Assembly (NCBI GenBank): GCA_015061685.1
Contig: SUWD01000008.1
Coordinates: 32,548 to 96,547 of the forward strand
DNA: 64,000 bases
Direction: 5' to 3'
Origin: Lentisphaerota bacterium
Lineage (GTDB): Bacteria > Verrucomicrobiota > Lentisphaeria > Victivallales > Victivallaceae
Shown here in pieces: positions 55,401 to 64,000 of this stretch. Within the stretch, counting starts at the first letter, position 1. Each line of letters begins with the position of its first letter. Made by a program: the position numbers and the translations under genes. The notes under the pieces are model-generated. The model saw nothing but the letters and a program-made list of their open reading frames with translations, did not search any database and had not been told where the DNA came from.

Positions 55401-55480
55401 TTCTGTTTAAGCAGTGCTTTGGCTTTTTTTACCGTCTCCGGAGAGGAGAGGGCAGTGAGCCGATCTTCAAAATTAGCCAT
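52424..55480 (-). CDS. SWIM zinc-finger SNF2-family DNA translocase/helicase
   Basis: 1018 residues. SWIM-type zinc finger near 66-82 (CSCGNHGTHLCHHAVAMLM), a ~450-residue middle region, then SNF2 motor: Walker A LADEMGLGKTIQLLALL (near 597), DEAQ box FLVLDEAQHIKNPGS (near 695), motif V/VI SLKAGGTGLNL and ADRTHRIGQTRTV (near 960). Bacterial members of this HepA/SNF2-SWIM group are often linked to transcription recycling, repair or defence. The gene downstream overlaps its stop. No nuclease partner is adjacent. Confidence 0.93.
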   Translation of the reverse strand: MANFEDRLTALSSPETVKKAKALLKQKQLAGAWRNRHGQLCGIFKENPLPPAEVAVTTGENTSAVCSCGNHGTHLCHHAVAMLMYSGRFRFLDETAETPPVYSKGLVMQNFNELSARGMKNCAKLRLNVVEDQLHAPNQYKVLLLSAKLTGTSREYSGNLSNLRQLYFEKTLSAVMKFDDFSLHDQQIIRFLALNGEADNSNIALGAELAAELFHALPGFPNFFRDGRQIIVRPERATAVLAKAKGQIMPAIRIDQAVLPMTGARVIAGRAGCWVGKHDEYFFIGGDCEAGFLRSFFRTAPRSDRELTAFPLPVMDAGNIDPEIRPCSIMLDGTFDDAGIFTLKTGYLYSAGNRNILFAPRSGRVAAYGKEVFRRDAKAERDFENILALSGLTIDGHTVEATMDDPEKAGIFLDRALSEFSAANPGKLHFSAGFAALINGGNGLSEVPLYCTFAGKNEDAFILDYQLGTPGNIVSWEKLLETALVKNSYLLHRGSLLKISSALGKFMRSSGALIRNLDTAGCRFEVPFGNFRYFCTLAGKIPGALPVELLLDAAGNPPENVLQETFKFDGTLRKYQQQGVSFMQYLTDRNFNPLLADEMGLGKTIQLLALLSSRMSKNGPPSLVVCPASLITNWAREAARFVPGFRVAAPIGNDRETVLKEGNFDLLILSYTAAKLSQAALKKYFFDFLVLDEAQHIKNPGSSNAKNCKSIRASHRIVLTGTPLENSPEDLWSVMDFLQPGLFGSLPSFRRRYANIGSDPELQEEFTGRISPFIKRRTKSEVAADLPQKNERTVFCEMSPAQREFYNKLLEDNREVLRSGGNSELFALLLRLRQCCCNPALIPGEENSVLPSAKTELLMELLHETIDSGHKVLLFSQFTSMLKIFIPLLREAKIPFEYLDGSTKNRQEKVDNFNNDPDIPLFLLSLKAGGTGLNLTSADTVIIYDPWWNPAVELQAADRTHRIGQTRTVSTVKLVMKDSVEEKVLMLQQKKRELFHNLVENPAAAGGISIAELRALME

Positions 55481-55614
55481 TTCAATTCTTCAAAATTACC
55501 CGTTGTTATAAAGATAACTGTCCGGTTTTGTTTCAAATTAAATTTCGTTATAAAGATAATAACCTATTAATTTAACTCTTTTTGGTAAATTTTTCAATAG
55601 ATCGTTGATAAAAG

Positions 55615-55643
55615 TTGACAAAAAAACATTGAGGATGTACATT
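55615..55643 (+). promoter_or_regulatory. Promoter of the acyltransferase-ligase gene
   Basis: TTGACA, 17 bp, TACATT. Direct repeats GTTATAAAGATAA at about 55504-55517 and 55548-55560 lie upstream, between the divergent genes, and may be regulator sites. Confidence 0.65.
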
Positions 55644-55722
55644 ATGAACCGGACAAAAGTGTTTTGTCATTTTGCCAATCATTTTAGAATAATTTGAAAA
55701 CAAATAAATAATGAGGATTTTT

Positions 55723-58023
55723 ATGTCTGAAAAAGTGTCTGAATTTTGGGATCTTGTCCTGCCGTTTCTGGCATCATGGTATCCGGTGATCATTGGGATT
55801 ATTATTTTCCTGATACTCTGTTCGCCGCGGCTGACGCTTAAAATAGCGGCGTGGGTCGTGCGGGTGGTCATGTTCAGACTGCGGGTGGTCGGTAAGGAGA
55901 ATATGCCTTATTCCGGGCCGATCCTGCTGGTTTCCAACCATGTTTCTCTGATCGACCTGCTGATGATCCAGGCGGTGGTGCGTCAGAGAGTGCGTTTCAT
56001 GGTGCGTACCGAGATCGTCAATTTCATTCCCACCCGTTTTATTTTCTGGTATCTCGGTGTTCTGCGTGTTCCCAATGCCCGTCATCCCAAAGAGATGAAA
56101 ACGTTTTTCAACGACATCCAGAATCGTCTGCGTGCCGGTGAAACGATCTGCTTTTTCCCTGAAGGAGCTATTTCCGGCAGCGGTAATCTGATGCGTTTCC
56201 GTTCCGGAGTGCAGGCGTTGATTCCCCCTGAAATTCAGGTTACGGTCATGCCGGTGCGTCTGGGTATGATCCACGGCCGTCTGACCGGTATTTACAAGAA
56301 CCGTCTGCGTTTTCACCGTCTGGTACGCTGGCCGGTTGACTTTTCGGTTGCCATCGGTGAGCCGGTCGATCCCAATCTGACCGCCTTTCAGCTGCGTCAG
56401 AAAATTTCCGAACTCGGTGCCATTGCTGAAACTTCTCCCCAGCCGTGGGAGCGTCCGACCCACACTGCTTTTATTTATCATGCCAAAAAACATCTTTTCG
56501 GCAAAGTGTTTTATGATGCGGTAACTGAAAAGTGGATCGGCAACTTCAAAATGCTGCTGTTGACCATTATGTTGAGCAAGGTCGTCCGCAAAATAGACAA
56601 AGGAACTGCCGGTTATACCGGTGTGCTGCTGCCCAATATGCCGGTAACAGCCGGGGTGTTGCTGGCCATCCAGTGTGCCGACCGGACCCCTGCGATCATG
56701 AATTTCAGTGCCGGTCAGCAGGTGGCATCGGATTCAATGCGGCGTGCCGGGGTCAAAACGATCCTGACCAGTAAGAAGTTCCTGGACAAGCTCAAATGGG
56801 AAAAGACCGATGATATGGTGCTTCTGGAGGATGTTGTACCTACGATCAGTGCATTCCAGAAGCTCAAAGCGATTCTGATGGTGCTTTTCCTGCCCACGAG
56901 AACTTTGGTTCGCAACATTGCTCCTTTGAGCTGTTACAATATGTTCCAGCAGGCGGCACTGCTTTTCTCCAGCGGTTCGACCGGCACTCCCAAAGCGGTC
57001 ATGCTGACCCAGCGTAACATCAACTGTGACATCCAGAGCTTTATCCGGGTGGTTGACTGGTCTCACAATGACCGGGTGGCGGGCAATCTGCCGATATTCC
57101 ACTCTTTCGGTTTCACGGTCTGTTTTGCTCTGCCTGCTGCGGTGGGAACTCCGGTTGCCTACTGTGCCAATCCGTTGGATTCAGCGGTTATCGTCAGGAG
57201 CGTGCGGGATTTCAAAGTCACAATTCTGGCGGCAACTCCGACCTTCCTGCAGAAGTATATGATGAAAGCCAAAGGGGAGGATTTCAAATCCCTGCGGCTC
57301 TGCATTACCGGTGCGGAAAAACTTCGTACTGAATTGACTGAGCGTTACCGCAACATGACCGGCAGGGACATCATTGAGGGTTACGGCTGTACTGAATTGT
57401 CTCCGATCGTGACGATCAACCTCAATAACTCCATTTACACTCTGGGGACCAAGAGTGATCATCCGGGCAGTATCGGTTGTCCTCTGCCGGGTATCCATGC
57501 CCGTATCGTGGACATCGACACCGGAATTGAATTGCCTCCGGGCGAGGACGGCAAACTTCAGGTGCGTGCCGGAACTGTGATGAAAGGTTACCTCGGTCAG
57601 CCGGAATTGACCGCTAAAGTCATCCAGAACCACTATTACGACACCGGTGATATCGGTCACATGGACGAGGATGGTTACATTTACATTACCGGTCGTGCCA
57701 GCCGTTTCAGCAAGATCGGCGGCGAGATGGTTCCTCACGAGGGTGTGGAAGACGCCATTACCAAGCTGCTCCATTCCGACACCCGTGAAGTGGCGGTTGC
57801 CGGACGCAGTGACCGGCTCAAGGGCGAAAGACTGGTGATTTTTTACACTACGGAAAATCTGGATATTCCGGGGATCATCGCCGGATTGCGTGAAGCCGGT
57901 CTGCCCAATATCTGGATCCCCAAAGCTGATGACTTTGTCAAAGTTGATGCTCTGCCGCTTCTCGGCAGCGGTAAACTGGATCTGCTCGGGCTTAAAAAGA
58001 TGGTTGAGAAACTCAATCAGTAA
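55723..58023 (+). CDS. Fused 1-acylglycerophosphate acyltransferase / acyl-(ACP) ligase (Aas-like, without transporter)
   Basis: About 766 residues from the ATG at 55723 (GAGG ahead). Hydrophobic N-terminal segment, PlsC-type acyltransferase at about 55-235 with NHVSLIDLLM (NHx4D) and FFPEGAISGSGNLMRFRSG, then an AMP-binding ligase at about 270-766 with LLFSSGSTGTPKAVM, GYGCTELSPIV and YDTGDIGHMDEDGYIYITGR. It can recycle lysophospholipids: activate fatty acid and re-acylate. Unlike many Aas/LplT fusions there is no MFS transporter part. A terminator follows. Confidence 0.9.
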   Translation: MSEKVSEFWDLVLPFLASWYPVIIGIIIFLILCSPRLTLKIAAWVVRVVMFRLRVVGKENMPYSGPILLVSNHVSLIDLLMIQAVVRQRVRFMVRTEIVNFIPTRFIFWYLGVLRVPNARHPKEMKTFFNDIQNRLRAGETICFFPEGAISGSGNLMRFRSGVQALIPPEIQVTVMPVRLGMIHGRLTGIYKNRLRFHRLVRWPVDFSVAIGEPVDPNLTAFQLRQKISELGAIAETSPQPWERPTHTAFIYHAKKHLFGKVFYDAVTEKWIGNFKMLLLTIMLSKVVRKIDKGTAGYTGVLLPNMPVTAGVLLAIQCADRTPAIMNFSAGQQVASDSMRRAGVKTILTSKKFLDKLKWEKTDDMVLLEDVVPTISAFQKLKAILMVLFLPTRTLVRNIAPLSCYNMFQQAALLFSSGSTGTPKAVMLTQRNINCDIQSFIRVVDWSHNDRVAGNLPIFHSFGFTVCFALPAAVGTPVAYCANPLDSAVIVRSVRDFKVTILAATPTFLQKYMMKAKGEDFKSLRLCITGAEKLRTELTERYRNMTGRDIIEGYGCTELSPIVTINLNNSIYTLGTKSDHPGSIGCPLPGIHARIVDIDTGIELPPGEDGKLQVRAGTVMKGYLGQPELTAKVIQNHYYDTGDIGHMDEDGYIYITGRASRFSKIGGEMVPHEGVEDAITKLLHSDTREVAVAGRSDRLKGERLVIFYTTENLDIPGIIAGLREAGLPNIWIPKADDFVKVDALPLLGSGKLDLLGLKKMVEKLNQ

Positions 58024-58042
58024 GTTCGGCTACCGCCTTTTC

Positions 58043-58078
58043 TGCACCGCAATCGAAACAGCGGTGCATTTTTGTTTT
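58043..58078 (+). terminator. Terminator after the acyltransferase-ligase gene
   Basis: TGCACCGC (58043-58050) pairs perfectly with GCGGTGCA (58061-58068), followed by TTTTTGTTTT; recQ starts 18 bp further. Confidence 0.88.
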
Positions 58079-58095
58079 ACAGCAGGATAAAAGTG

Positions 58096-60099
58096 ATGAG
58101 TGACGTAAAAAAAGCCTTGCGGGAAATTTTCGGTTTTGAGGAATTTCTTGACCACCAGCAGCCGGTGGTCGAGGCGGTTTCTGCCGGGAAAGATCTTTGC
58201 GTGGTGATGCCCACCGGAGCGGGGAAATCGCTGTGCTATCAACTGCCGGCATTGATGCGGCAGGGATATTCGCTGGTGGTTTCTCCATTGATCGCTCTGA
58301 TGTACGATCAGGTTGTCAATCTTCGCAAACGGGGGATACCTGCGGCATTCATCAACAGTTCGGTATCTTTCAATGAGCAGCAGCGATCTGCTTGGGCGGC
58401 GGAAAGAGGGGAAGTGAAATTGCTTTACGTTGCTCCGGAGAGATTGCAGACAGATTTTTTCCGCAGTTTCATTACCTCAGTTCCACCGGAAATGCTCATT
58501 GTTGACGAGGCACACTGCATAAGTGAATGGGGACATGACTTCCGTCCGAGTTACCGGAAACTTGGGGAAGTCATTGCCAAAACCGGGATCCGTCAGGTGT
58601 GTGCTTTTACTGCGACAGCGACTCCGGAGGTGTGCCGTGATATCCGTACCCAGCTGGGGCGGGAAAATATGGAACTGCTGGTCGCCGGATTCAAACGGCC
58701 GAATTTATCATTCAAAGTCATTGAATGTGACGGCAGCCGGGATGCCCGGCTGGCGAAATTGAAAAAGATTTTGAAAGGTGATAAAAAGCCGACCCTTATT
58801 TATGCGGCGACCCGTCAGGTGGTGGATGAGTTATCGGCATTGCCGGAGATCACCGGTTATCATGCCGGGATGACGATTGAGGAACGCAATGCGGCACAGG
58901 AATATTTTATGAATGATCCTGCTCCGGTATTGGCGGCGACGAATGCTTTCGGTATGGGGATCGACCGACCGGATGTCCGCCGGGTGATCCATTATCAGCT
59001 GTCCGGTTCGCTTGAGGCGTATTATCAGGAAGCGGGCAGGGCGGGCCGGGACGGAGAGAGTGCGGAGTGCATACTTTTTTTCAGCTATGCCGACCGCTAT
59101 ATCCACAAGTTTTTGATCGAGATGAATAATCCACCGCCGGAGGTGATACGGGCGGTTTACCGTGAATTGTATTTCCGCACGCAGGAGCTGCCGGTTCCCG
59201 GGGAATTGCAGATCACGCAAATGCAGTTGAAAGATGAGATCCCCGGAGCGAAAAGTGACGGACAGATTTCTGCGGCATTGGGAATATTGGAAAAGTTGGG
59301 CTTTATCCGCCGGTCAGCGAAACGCAGCGGATTGGGATTTTTGCGTTTTACGGGGGATCCGGACCGTTTGAAAATCTTGCATCAGGAGGAGAAAACCCAG
59401 CGTTCAAGGTTTATCCACCGGGTGATCGGGTATTACGGCAGGGCAGTTGTCAAAGAATTTGAGTGTTCTGTGGACAATCTGGCGGAGATTTCCGGATTGA
59501 ATCCGGAACAGACCAAGAGAGTAATCAACGCCCTTAATGGGGATTGTCTGTTGTGGCGTGCCGGTTTTTCCGGCAGGGCAGTTGAGTTGACTGATCCGGC
59601 ACTGGTAATGCCGGATCTGGATGATGATGAGCTTCGCCGTCACCTTGATTATGAACTTGCCCGGTTGGATGAGATGGTGAATTACGCCAGAAGCCGCCGC
59701 TGCCGTCAGGTTGAGCTGATCGAATATTTTGGTGAAAAGAGTGATAACTGGCACTGCGGATGCTGCGATCATTGTGCCGGGAAAAGTGGAACGATCGCAA
59801 TTGACGGAATTGATGAAAATGTTATCCGTATCGCACTACGGGGAGTTGATCTGCTCAACGGCAGAGTCGGTCTTGGTAAACTGGGACAGATTTTATCCGG
59901 CAGCCGGAGTGCATCAATCGTTGCCGGTAATTGGCACCGCAATGCCTGTTTCGGCTGTTTGCGGCAGTTGAAAAGTGCGGCGGTGGAAGAACTTCTGCGT
60001 CAACTGCTTGATTCCGGCTATCTGGAGAGAGTCGATCGGGGCGGTTATCCCTGTGTCGCACTTTCCGATCAGGGATACCGCAAGCTTTACAGTAATTGA
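58096..60099 (+). CDS. recQ: ATP-dependent DNA helicase RecQ
   Basis: 667 residues from the ATG at 58096. Helicase motifs: [18 protein letters not shown] (Walker A), [48 protein letters not shown] and [15 protein letters not shown]. The zinc-binding subdomain shows [14 protein letters not shown]...CGCCDHC, then an RQC winged helix to the end. The HRDC domain of Escherichia coli RecQ is absent. Unwinds DNA in RecF-type repair. Ends 7 bp from a convergent gene. Confidence 0.95.
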   Translation: MSDVKKALREIFGFEEFLDHQQPVVEAVSAGKDLCVVMPTGAGKSLCYQLPALMRQGYSLVVSPLIALMYDQVVNLRKRGIPAAFINSSVSFNEQQRSAWAAERGEVKLLYVAPERLQTDFFRSFITSVPPEMLIVDEAHCISEWGHDFRPSYRKLGEVIAKTGIRQVCAFTATATPEVCRDIRTQLGRENMELLVAGFKRPNLSFKVIECDGSRDARLAKLKKILKGDKKPTLIYAATRQVVDELSALPEITGYHAGMTIEERNAAQEYFMNDPAPVLAATNAFGMGIDRPDVRRVIHYQLSGSLEAYYQEAGRAGRDGESAECILFFSYADRYIHKFLIEMNNPPPEVIRAVYRELYFRTQELPVPGELQITQMQLKDEIPGAKSDGQISAALGILEKLGFIRRSAKRSGLGFLRFTGDPDRLKILHQEEKTQRSRFIHRVIGYYGRAVVKEFECSVDNLAEISGLNPEQTKRVINALNGDCLLWRAGFSGRAVELTDPALVMPDLDDDELRRHLDYELARLDEMVNYARSRRCRQVELIEYFGEKSDNWHCGCCDHCAGKSGTIAIDGIDENVIRIALRGVDLLNGRVGLGKLGQILSGSRSASIVAGNWHRNACFGCLRQLKSAAVEELLRQLLDSGYLERVDRGGYPCVALSDQGYRKLYSN

Positions 60100-60106
60100 C
60101 AGATGA

Positions 60107-60580
60107 TCATTTTTCCATTTCCAGCTCAATATCGTAGAAAGTAACAGTACTTCCTTTGGTGACACCGATGGTAATTTGTACGGAAGCTGGCAATTCCGGC
60201 AGATCATATTTCCGCAGATCCCATTTACCCTCGATATCGGTGTATTTTGCTGAAGCCTGTTTGGTGGCGACCCGCCGGGAATAGACCTTACCGGAAAGTC
60301 CGATAACGGCGATTTCCAGAAAAGCGGTTCCCTGACCTTTGATTTCGGCGGATAATTCATATTCTCTCCCGGCGATAAAGGGCAGTTTATGGGTGTAAAC
60401 CGCAGTCAGATCTTTATCGCTTCCGGCGGCATCCAGACGCAATGCGGAGCTGAAAAACTTTTCTCCGGCAACGATTTTTGATTTTCCCTCCTCTGAAACT
60501 TTGAAATTCCCGGATGAAAGATCAAATCCCATCAGTGAAACAGCGGCGAAACAGACGGCACTCAAAATAAATTTTTTCAT
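60107..60580 (-). CDS. Small secreted beta-sandwich (carbohydrate-binding-like) protein
   Basis: 157 residues. Signal peptide 1-17 (KKFILSAVCFAAVSLMG) and one beta-rich domain (YTHKLPFIAGREYELSAEIKGQGTAFLEIAVIGLSG ... VTFYDIELEMEK spans 60112-60410). The pattern recalls CBM4/9/22-type modules and the halves of the protein at 42240. Stand-alone, with a GAGG ribosome site. Confidence 0.6.
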   Translation of the reverse strand: MKKFILSAVCFAAVSLMGFDLSSGNFKVSEEGKSKIVAGEKFFSSALRLDAAGSDKDLTAVYTHKLPFIAGREYELSAEIKGQGTAFLEIAVIGLSGKVYSRRVATKQASAKYTDIEGKWDLRKYDLPELPASVQITIGVTKGSTVTFYDIELEMEK

Positions 60581-60663
60581 AATATGACCTCCTGGTTAGA
60601 GTTGCTCTTTTTTCAATTTAACCTTTTTTACCGGCGTGTCAAGTGCCGGACTGAAATTTTTGC

Positions 60664-60697
60664 AAAAAAAACTCCCGGACCTGACGGTACGGGAGTT
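60664..60697 (-). terminator. Terminator of the DegT aminotransferase gene
   Basis: ACTCCCG (60671-60677) pairs with CGGGAGT (60690-60696); on the minus strand it is followed by a run of seven U. Confidence 0.85.
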
Positions 60698-60717
60698 TTG
60701 AGTAATAACGTAATAAA

Positions 60718-62064
60718 TTACGCTTTGTTGTGCCGTTTGCGGACTTTGGCAGAAGCATTTTTGATACCTTCGATGGTATCGGCAATGTTCTGCTCGGTCA
60801 AACGCGGGTGCATCGGGATGTTGAGGCTGCGTTTGTAGAAGTATCTGCTGGCTTTCGGGCACTGATCCGGATCGTAACCGAGGTTCTTGAGACCGGTGAA
60901 GTGGAAAGTCGGCTGATAGTGGAGGATGCCCTGCACGCCTTCTTCTTCGTAGAGGACACGCATGAATTCGTCACGGGTACCACCGAGAACTTTCTCATCC
61001 ACACAGACGGTGTAGAGGTGATAGCTGTGGTAGCAGTTGGGATCTTCGTAAACGGCTTCCACACCCGGGACATCGCAGATGCCTTCGGTGATTTTGTGAG
61101 CGATTTCACGACGTTTGTTGATGAGCATTTCCAGTTTGTCGAGCTGGCAGCAGCCGACGGCGGCCTGGATTTCGTTCATGCGGTAGTTGTTACCCCAGTG
61201 TTTGCCGAGCCACGGACGGACGTCGAAGTGGGCGGGCAGCCAGTATTCGAGCAGGTCGGGGCTCTTGGTGCAGGTGATGTTGCTGCCGAATTTCCATTCG
61301 GGTTTGTTGGGATCTTCGAGGACGTCGTTCCAGCTCCAGGGCTGGTTGCTCATGCAGCGCAGACCCATGATACCTTTGGCGAATTCGTCATTGTTGGTTG
61401 TCATCATACCGCCTTCACCGCAGGTGGTGATGTTTTTCAGGGAGTGGAAGGAGAAGCAGCCGATATCACCGATGGAGCCGGCCATTTTGCCTTTGTAGGA
61501 AGAACCGGTAGCATGGGCGCAGTCTTCGAGGACGTAGAGGCCATGTTTTTTGGCGAGTTCCATGATGGGGTCCATATCGACCATCTGACCGGCGAAGTGG
61601 ACAACGTAGATCGCTTTGGTTTTGTTGGTAATCTTTTTGGCGACTTCTTCGGGATCGATGTTGAAGGTTCTTTCATCGATATCGGCGAAAACCGGGGTTG
61701 CACCTTCTTTGAGGATCGGCAGACAGGTAGCAACGAAGGTATTCGGGGTGACGATGACTTCATCGCCTTTACCGATGTCGAAAAGCTGGGTGGCGACCAT
61801 CATACCGGTGGTGCAGTTGCTGCAGGCCAGAGCGTGTTTGGTGCCGTGGGCTTTAGCGAATTTGTTCTGGAATTCCTGGGTTTTGGGGCCCATGGTCAGA
61901 GAATCCTGACGCATAGCAGCGAGAGCGGCCTGATCTTCGGCCTCATCATAGATGGAACCCATGAAGCTGTAGGGGACTTTGAGCTGGACGCCGTCACTGT
62001 TGGCGTAGCTGCTGGTGATTCCGCCTTCGGTATTACCACCGGTATAGTGTTTGTCTTTTGCCAT
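60718..62064 (-). CDS. DegT/DnrJ/EryC1/StrS-family aminotransferase (second)
   Basis: 448 residues. CSNCTTGMMVATQLFDIGKGDEVIVTPNTFVAT, DIDERTFNIDPEEV, VLEDCAHATGSSYKGK and the PLP lysine region CFSFHSLKNITTCGEGGMM are typical; an inserted segment (about 240-285) precedes RPWLGKHWGNNYRMNEIQAAVG. Consensus -35/-10 boxes, an AGGAGG ribosome site, a strong terminator and a narrow codon choice (CTG, ACC, AAG) suggest high expression. Substrate unknown; sugar amine synthesis is likely. Confidence 0.93.
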   Translation of the reverse strand: MAKDKHYTGGNTEGGITSSYANSDGVQLKVPYSFMGSIYDEAEDQAALAAMRQDSLTMGPKTQEFQNKFAKAHGTKHALACSNCTTGMMVATQLFDIGKGDEVIVTPNTFVATCLPILKEGATPVFADIDERTFNIDPEEVAKKITNKTKAIYVVHFAGQMVDMDPIMELAKKHGLYVLEDCAHATGSSYKGKMAGSIGDIGCFSFHSLKNITTCGEGGMMTTNNDEFAKGIMGLRCMSNQPWSWNDVLEDPNKPEWKFGSNITCTKSPDLLEYWLPAHFDVRPWLGKHWGNNYRMNEIQAAVGCCQLDKLEMLINKRREIAHKITEGICDVPGVEAVYEDPNCYHSYHLYTVCVDEKVLGGTRDEFMRVLYEEEGVQGILHYQPTFHFTGLKNLGYDPDQCPKASRYFYKRSLNIPMHPRLTEQNIADTIEGIKNASAKVRKRHNKA

Positions 62065-62107
62065 AATAACCTCCTATAGTTTGGTTTGGCGTTGGTTGCA
62101 TGTGTAT

Positions 62108-62136
62108 ATTATACCATGTTTGGCGGATAAAAGCAA
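62108..62136 (-). promoter_or_regulatory. Strong promoter of the DegT aminotransferase gene
   Basis: On the minus strand TTGCTT (62136-62131), 17 bp, consensus TATAAT (62113-62108). Confidence 0.82.
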
Positions 62137-62867
62137 ATGGGAAAATGCTTTTTTTGATAAAAAAACGCAAAATTTTTATTCCGGCTTGCAATATATAGTT
62201 CGAAACCGTTTTATAACGCCGTTTTCCAGGTTTGTTAATTAACAAAACAAGGTGAATATTGTACGAAAACGTATTAAATAGAAAATCCCAAAAAATGCTT
62301 GTAATCCGTTTTTGTATTATAATTTGTTTTTTGCAAAGAGGAACACTCATATTGCCCGGCTTGTCCGGTTGCTGCCGGTCTTTGCTAATTACCGGATGAA
62401 TTATTCTCCTTGTGAATTTTTGCCTGACAAATTGGATTACAGATGAAATATATGATATATTAATTGCGGCGTAAATATTAGTCTTTATGAGGAATGGTAC
62501 CAATTACCAATTGATTTGAAAAGGCGTATATATAAAGCTCGGCTTTGCCGTATGAAGTACACCTGCGGTGCATGAAGCACATTTTATGCTTGCGAGTTTT
62601 GCTCGTCAAGCATCAAAATATATGATGTGAAAGTCTCTTCAGGCTTTATGTTTTTTTACCTTGAAATCAAAGCAAAAAAAATGGTGGAGGTAGAACAAAT
62701 TTGACTTATGACATCTCTACGCTCACGATGACAAAACTTTTTCAAATTTGATGATGATTTTATTTCAGAGAAAAATTCTTCCAAATTCTCGATCAAGCAG
62801 AAAACTTTGGTCGGCTGTTCGTATTTTCACAATCCGCTCCGCTCAAATTCCGCATTCTTGAATACGG
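62137..62867. other. Long gene-free AT-rich region with hairpin cluster
   Basis: No frame looks coding. Hairpins cluster at 62536-62613: GGCTTTGCC, ACACC-TGC-GGTGC and a strong ATGCTTG...CAAGCAT stem (62586-62592/62607-62613, with CGAG/CTCG inside). These short back-to-back stems resemble dispersed intergenic hairpin repeats. Nothing else is recognised. Confidence 0.5.
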
Positions 62868-63398
62868 CTAATGACTTTTCCTTTCCAAGGTTCTCAACAG
62901 GATTTCAAAGTCCTGCCGGATTTGCGGAACTTCATCCATCGCCATAGCTCGGCAACACTCTAAGACGATGAAAACAAGTCCTATAAAAACCACAGAAAGG
63001 AATATTCCCCACCAAATGACAAACGAGGCGGCAACTCCCCAGAACAGGGCAAAGAAGCCGATAGCATACAACAGCCATTTGTATTTTCCGCTTTGAGCGA
63101 TTGAAATATGCAAAATCGTTTCTCCATCCGATGCTTTTTCACACCGGATGAATATATCACCCCTGGAAGTGTTACGGTATGCTTTGATCGGATGCAGATG
63201 CAGCGGATCATCCGGATCGCAGGAAACGATCGTTTTGCTCAAACCCATGGCGGCTTTTATGGCTTTCCATGACAGAACATCCGATGTTGCCGGACATTCT
63301 TTGACAAGAGCTTCTTTCAATTCATCTTCCGAAAAAGTTGTCCGCAAACAGTATTCTGCATAAGGTTGAAAATATTTGTCAAAGAGTTTCATTGTCAT
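62868..63398 (-). CDS. Unknown protein with two transmembrane helices
   Basis: 176 residues, family not recognised. N-terminal soluble region (1-105) with CxxDDPLHLHPIKAY-like stretch, then two adjacent transmembrane helices (about 107-127 and 129-149: LLYAIGFFALFWGVAASFVIWWGIFLSVVF lies at 62965-63075) and a short charged tail. ATG overlaps the stop of the upstream gene (ATGA), indicating translational coupling. Confidence 0.7.
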   Translation of the reverse strand: MTMKLFDKYFQPYAEYCLRTTFSEDELKEALVKECPATSDVLSWKAIKAAMGLSKTIVSCDPDDPLHLHPIKAYRNTSRGDIFIRCEKASDGETILHISIAQSGKYKWLLYAIGFFALFWGVAASFVIWWGIFLSVVFIGLVFIVLECCRAMAMDEVPQIRQDFEILLRTLERKSH

Positions 63399-64000
63399 TT
63401 ACCGTGGATCATGCGGAGAACTTTTCCGTCGCTTTTCTGTAATGTGATTTCTGCCACGCCGCCTTTTCCCGGACCGTAAAATGTTCCAGTCAGAGTTATG
63501 CTTTTTTCATCGTTGCGAGTGGTTTTCCAAGGACGCTGTTTTAACACCTGCTTCCCATATACCTTTACCAACTTTTTTTCGGCAATGGCTGTCAGTTGTC
63601 CGATGGAGAGTCCGGCATTTTCCACCAACCGTACCCGATAGGAAAAACGGGTATCTTTTTCATCGGGCTTTTCGCCTTTATCGGTGTGGCTGAAGATACG
63701 GAATCCTTCTCGTGTTTTCTCATACATCAAAGGTTTGTGATCCAACTTTGACAGCGGTATCTGTGGGAGAAAAGAGAGATCTTCCGGCAGTTTTCCGTGT
63801 TGTTTGCGGTATTCCATAACTTCGGCAGCAAGAAGTGCCATCTTGCGTTTATTGGCAAGCGATATATGCCTGGCTGGGGTATAATATGGAACTACCATCC
63901 CCGACATATTGAACAAGTTATGTTTGCAAATTTTATCAAAACTCGCAAGCCATTTATTTTGATCAAGATGGAGCTGATTTTCTGCACACAGCTTTATGTA
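63395..64000 (-). CDS. Unknown protein, 5' truncated by the window edge
   Basis: The frame is open to the last base of the window (no stop from 64000 down), so the ATG at 63916 is probably internal and the gene continues to the right. The visible 201 residues include HISLANKRKMALLAAEVMEYRKQHGKLPEDLSFLP (63777-63884), a pattern seen in C-terminal parts of Lentisphaerota/Verrucomicrobiota membrane-bound uncharacterised proteins and pilin-like helices, then a beta-rich end. Function unknown. Coupled to the two-helix membrane protein that follows. Confidence 0.65.
   Translation of the reverse strand, partial: YIKLCAENQLHLDQNKWLASFDKICKHNLFNMSGMVVPYYTPARHISLANKRKMALLAAEVMEYRKQHGKLPEDLSFLPQIPLSKLDHKPLMYEKTREGFRIFSHTDKGEKPDEKDTRFSYRVRLVENAGLSIGQLTAIAEKKLVKVYGKQVLKQRPWKTTRNDEKSITLTGTFYGPGKGGVAEITLQKSDGKVLRMIHGK

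Noticed and set aside
60730..62079. 449-codon open frame antisense to the DegT aminotransferase
   Set aside because: It mirrors the aminotransferase codon for codon; the length is explained by the biased codon use of the sense gene. No ribosome site or family motif.
62683..62693. ATGGTGGAGGT matching the ssrA 3' end, as a possible attachment site
   Set aside because: Only 11 nt match and the T-arm sequence does not follow; chance similarity is likely.

Overview
The window looks like a chromosomal stretch of a Lentisphaerota/Victivallales-type (PVC superphylum) bacterium. This is inferred from gene content: short pseudopilins with the [18 protein letters not shown] signature embedded in sugar operons, LamG-type secreted proteins, a DUF6259-like giant protein, GntR regulators with LacI-like sensor domains, an ECF sigma factor beside a kinase/sulfatase-modifying-enzyme-like fusion, and BspA-type leucine-rich repeats. 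No rRNA or marker gene allows a firm placement. Intergenic promoters repeatedly fit TTGAAA/TTGACA - 17 bp - TATATT/TATAAT.

Left part (1-6.6 kb): an AT-rich accessory block with a 5'-truncated GmrSD/DUF262-type HNH nuclease, dinD, a HipA-like kinase, a Hanks-type Ser/Thr kinase with a ~500-residue unknown tail, a one-domain O6-alkylguanine transferase homologue and an unknown 267-aa protein. It lies on the 3' side of ssrA. At 6.9-9.7 kb, ssrA (tmRNA, tag ANEEFALAA) is transcribed leftward, divergently from grpE-dnaJ-smpB, so tmRNA and its protein partner sit together with chaperones.

The 10-22 kb region is one long carbohydrate operon: gntR regulator, six-hairpin-like protein, clan GH-A glycosidase, pseudopilin, two LamG proteins (one 1156 aa) and a GH2 beta-galactosidase, closed by a strong terminator. 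A convergent GH130-like gene follows. At 23.7-24.0 kb is tRNA-Arg(UCU) with a tandemly duplicated 3' fragment. Next come rodZ-like and ftsK genes, a creatininase-family gene, and a signalling region: a BspA-LRR membrane protein with a zinc ribbon, divergent from a kinase/FGE/C-type-lectin fusion, then an ECF sigma factor.

The 34-43 kb region holds a divergent sugar-metabolism module (DegT aminotransferase-Gfo/Idh oxidoreductase versus amidohydrolase-gntR) and a second secreted-carbohydrate operon (pseudopilin, DUF4091-like, beta-rich secreted protein). The pseudopilin here carries a 34-bp tandem duplication of a palindromic unit that breaks its frame.

The 43-64 kb region is mostly housekeeping: tsaD; an operon of a degenerate LysM/L,D-transpeptidase-like protein, accA, a GNAT, a CYTH protein and rarA; feoAB; an alpha/beta hydrolase and a SNF2-SWIM helicase; a fused acyltransferase/acyl-ligase; recQ; a small secreted protein; a second, probably highly expressed DegT aminotransferase; and two overlapping unknown genes at the right edge, the last one truncated.
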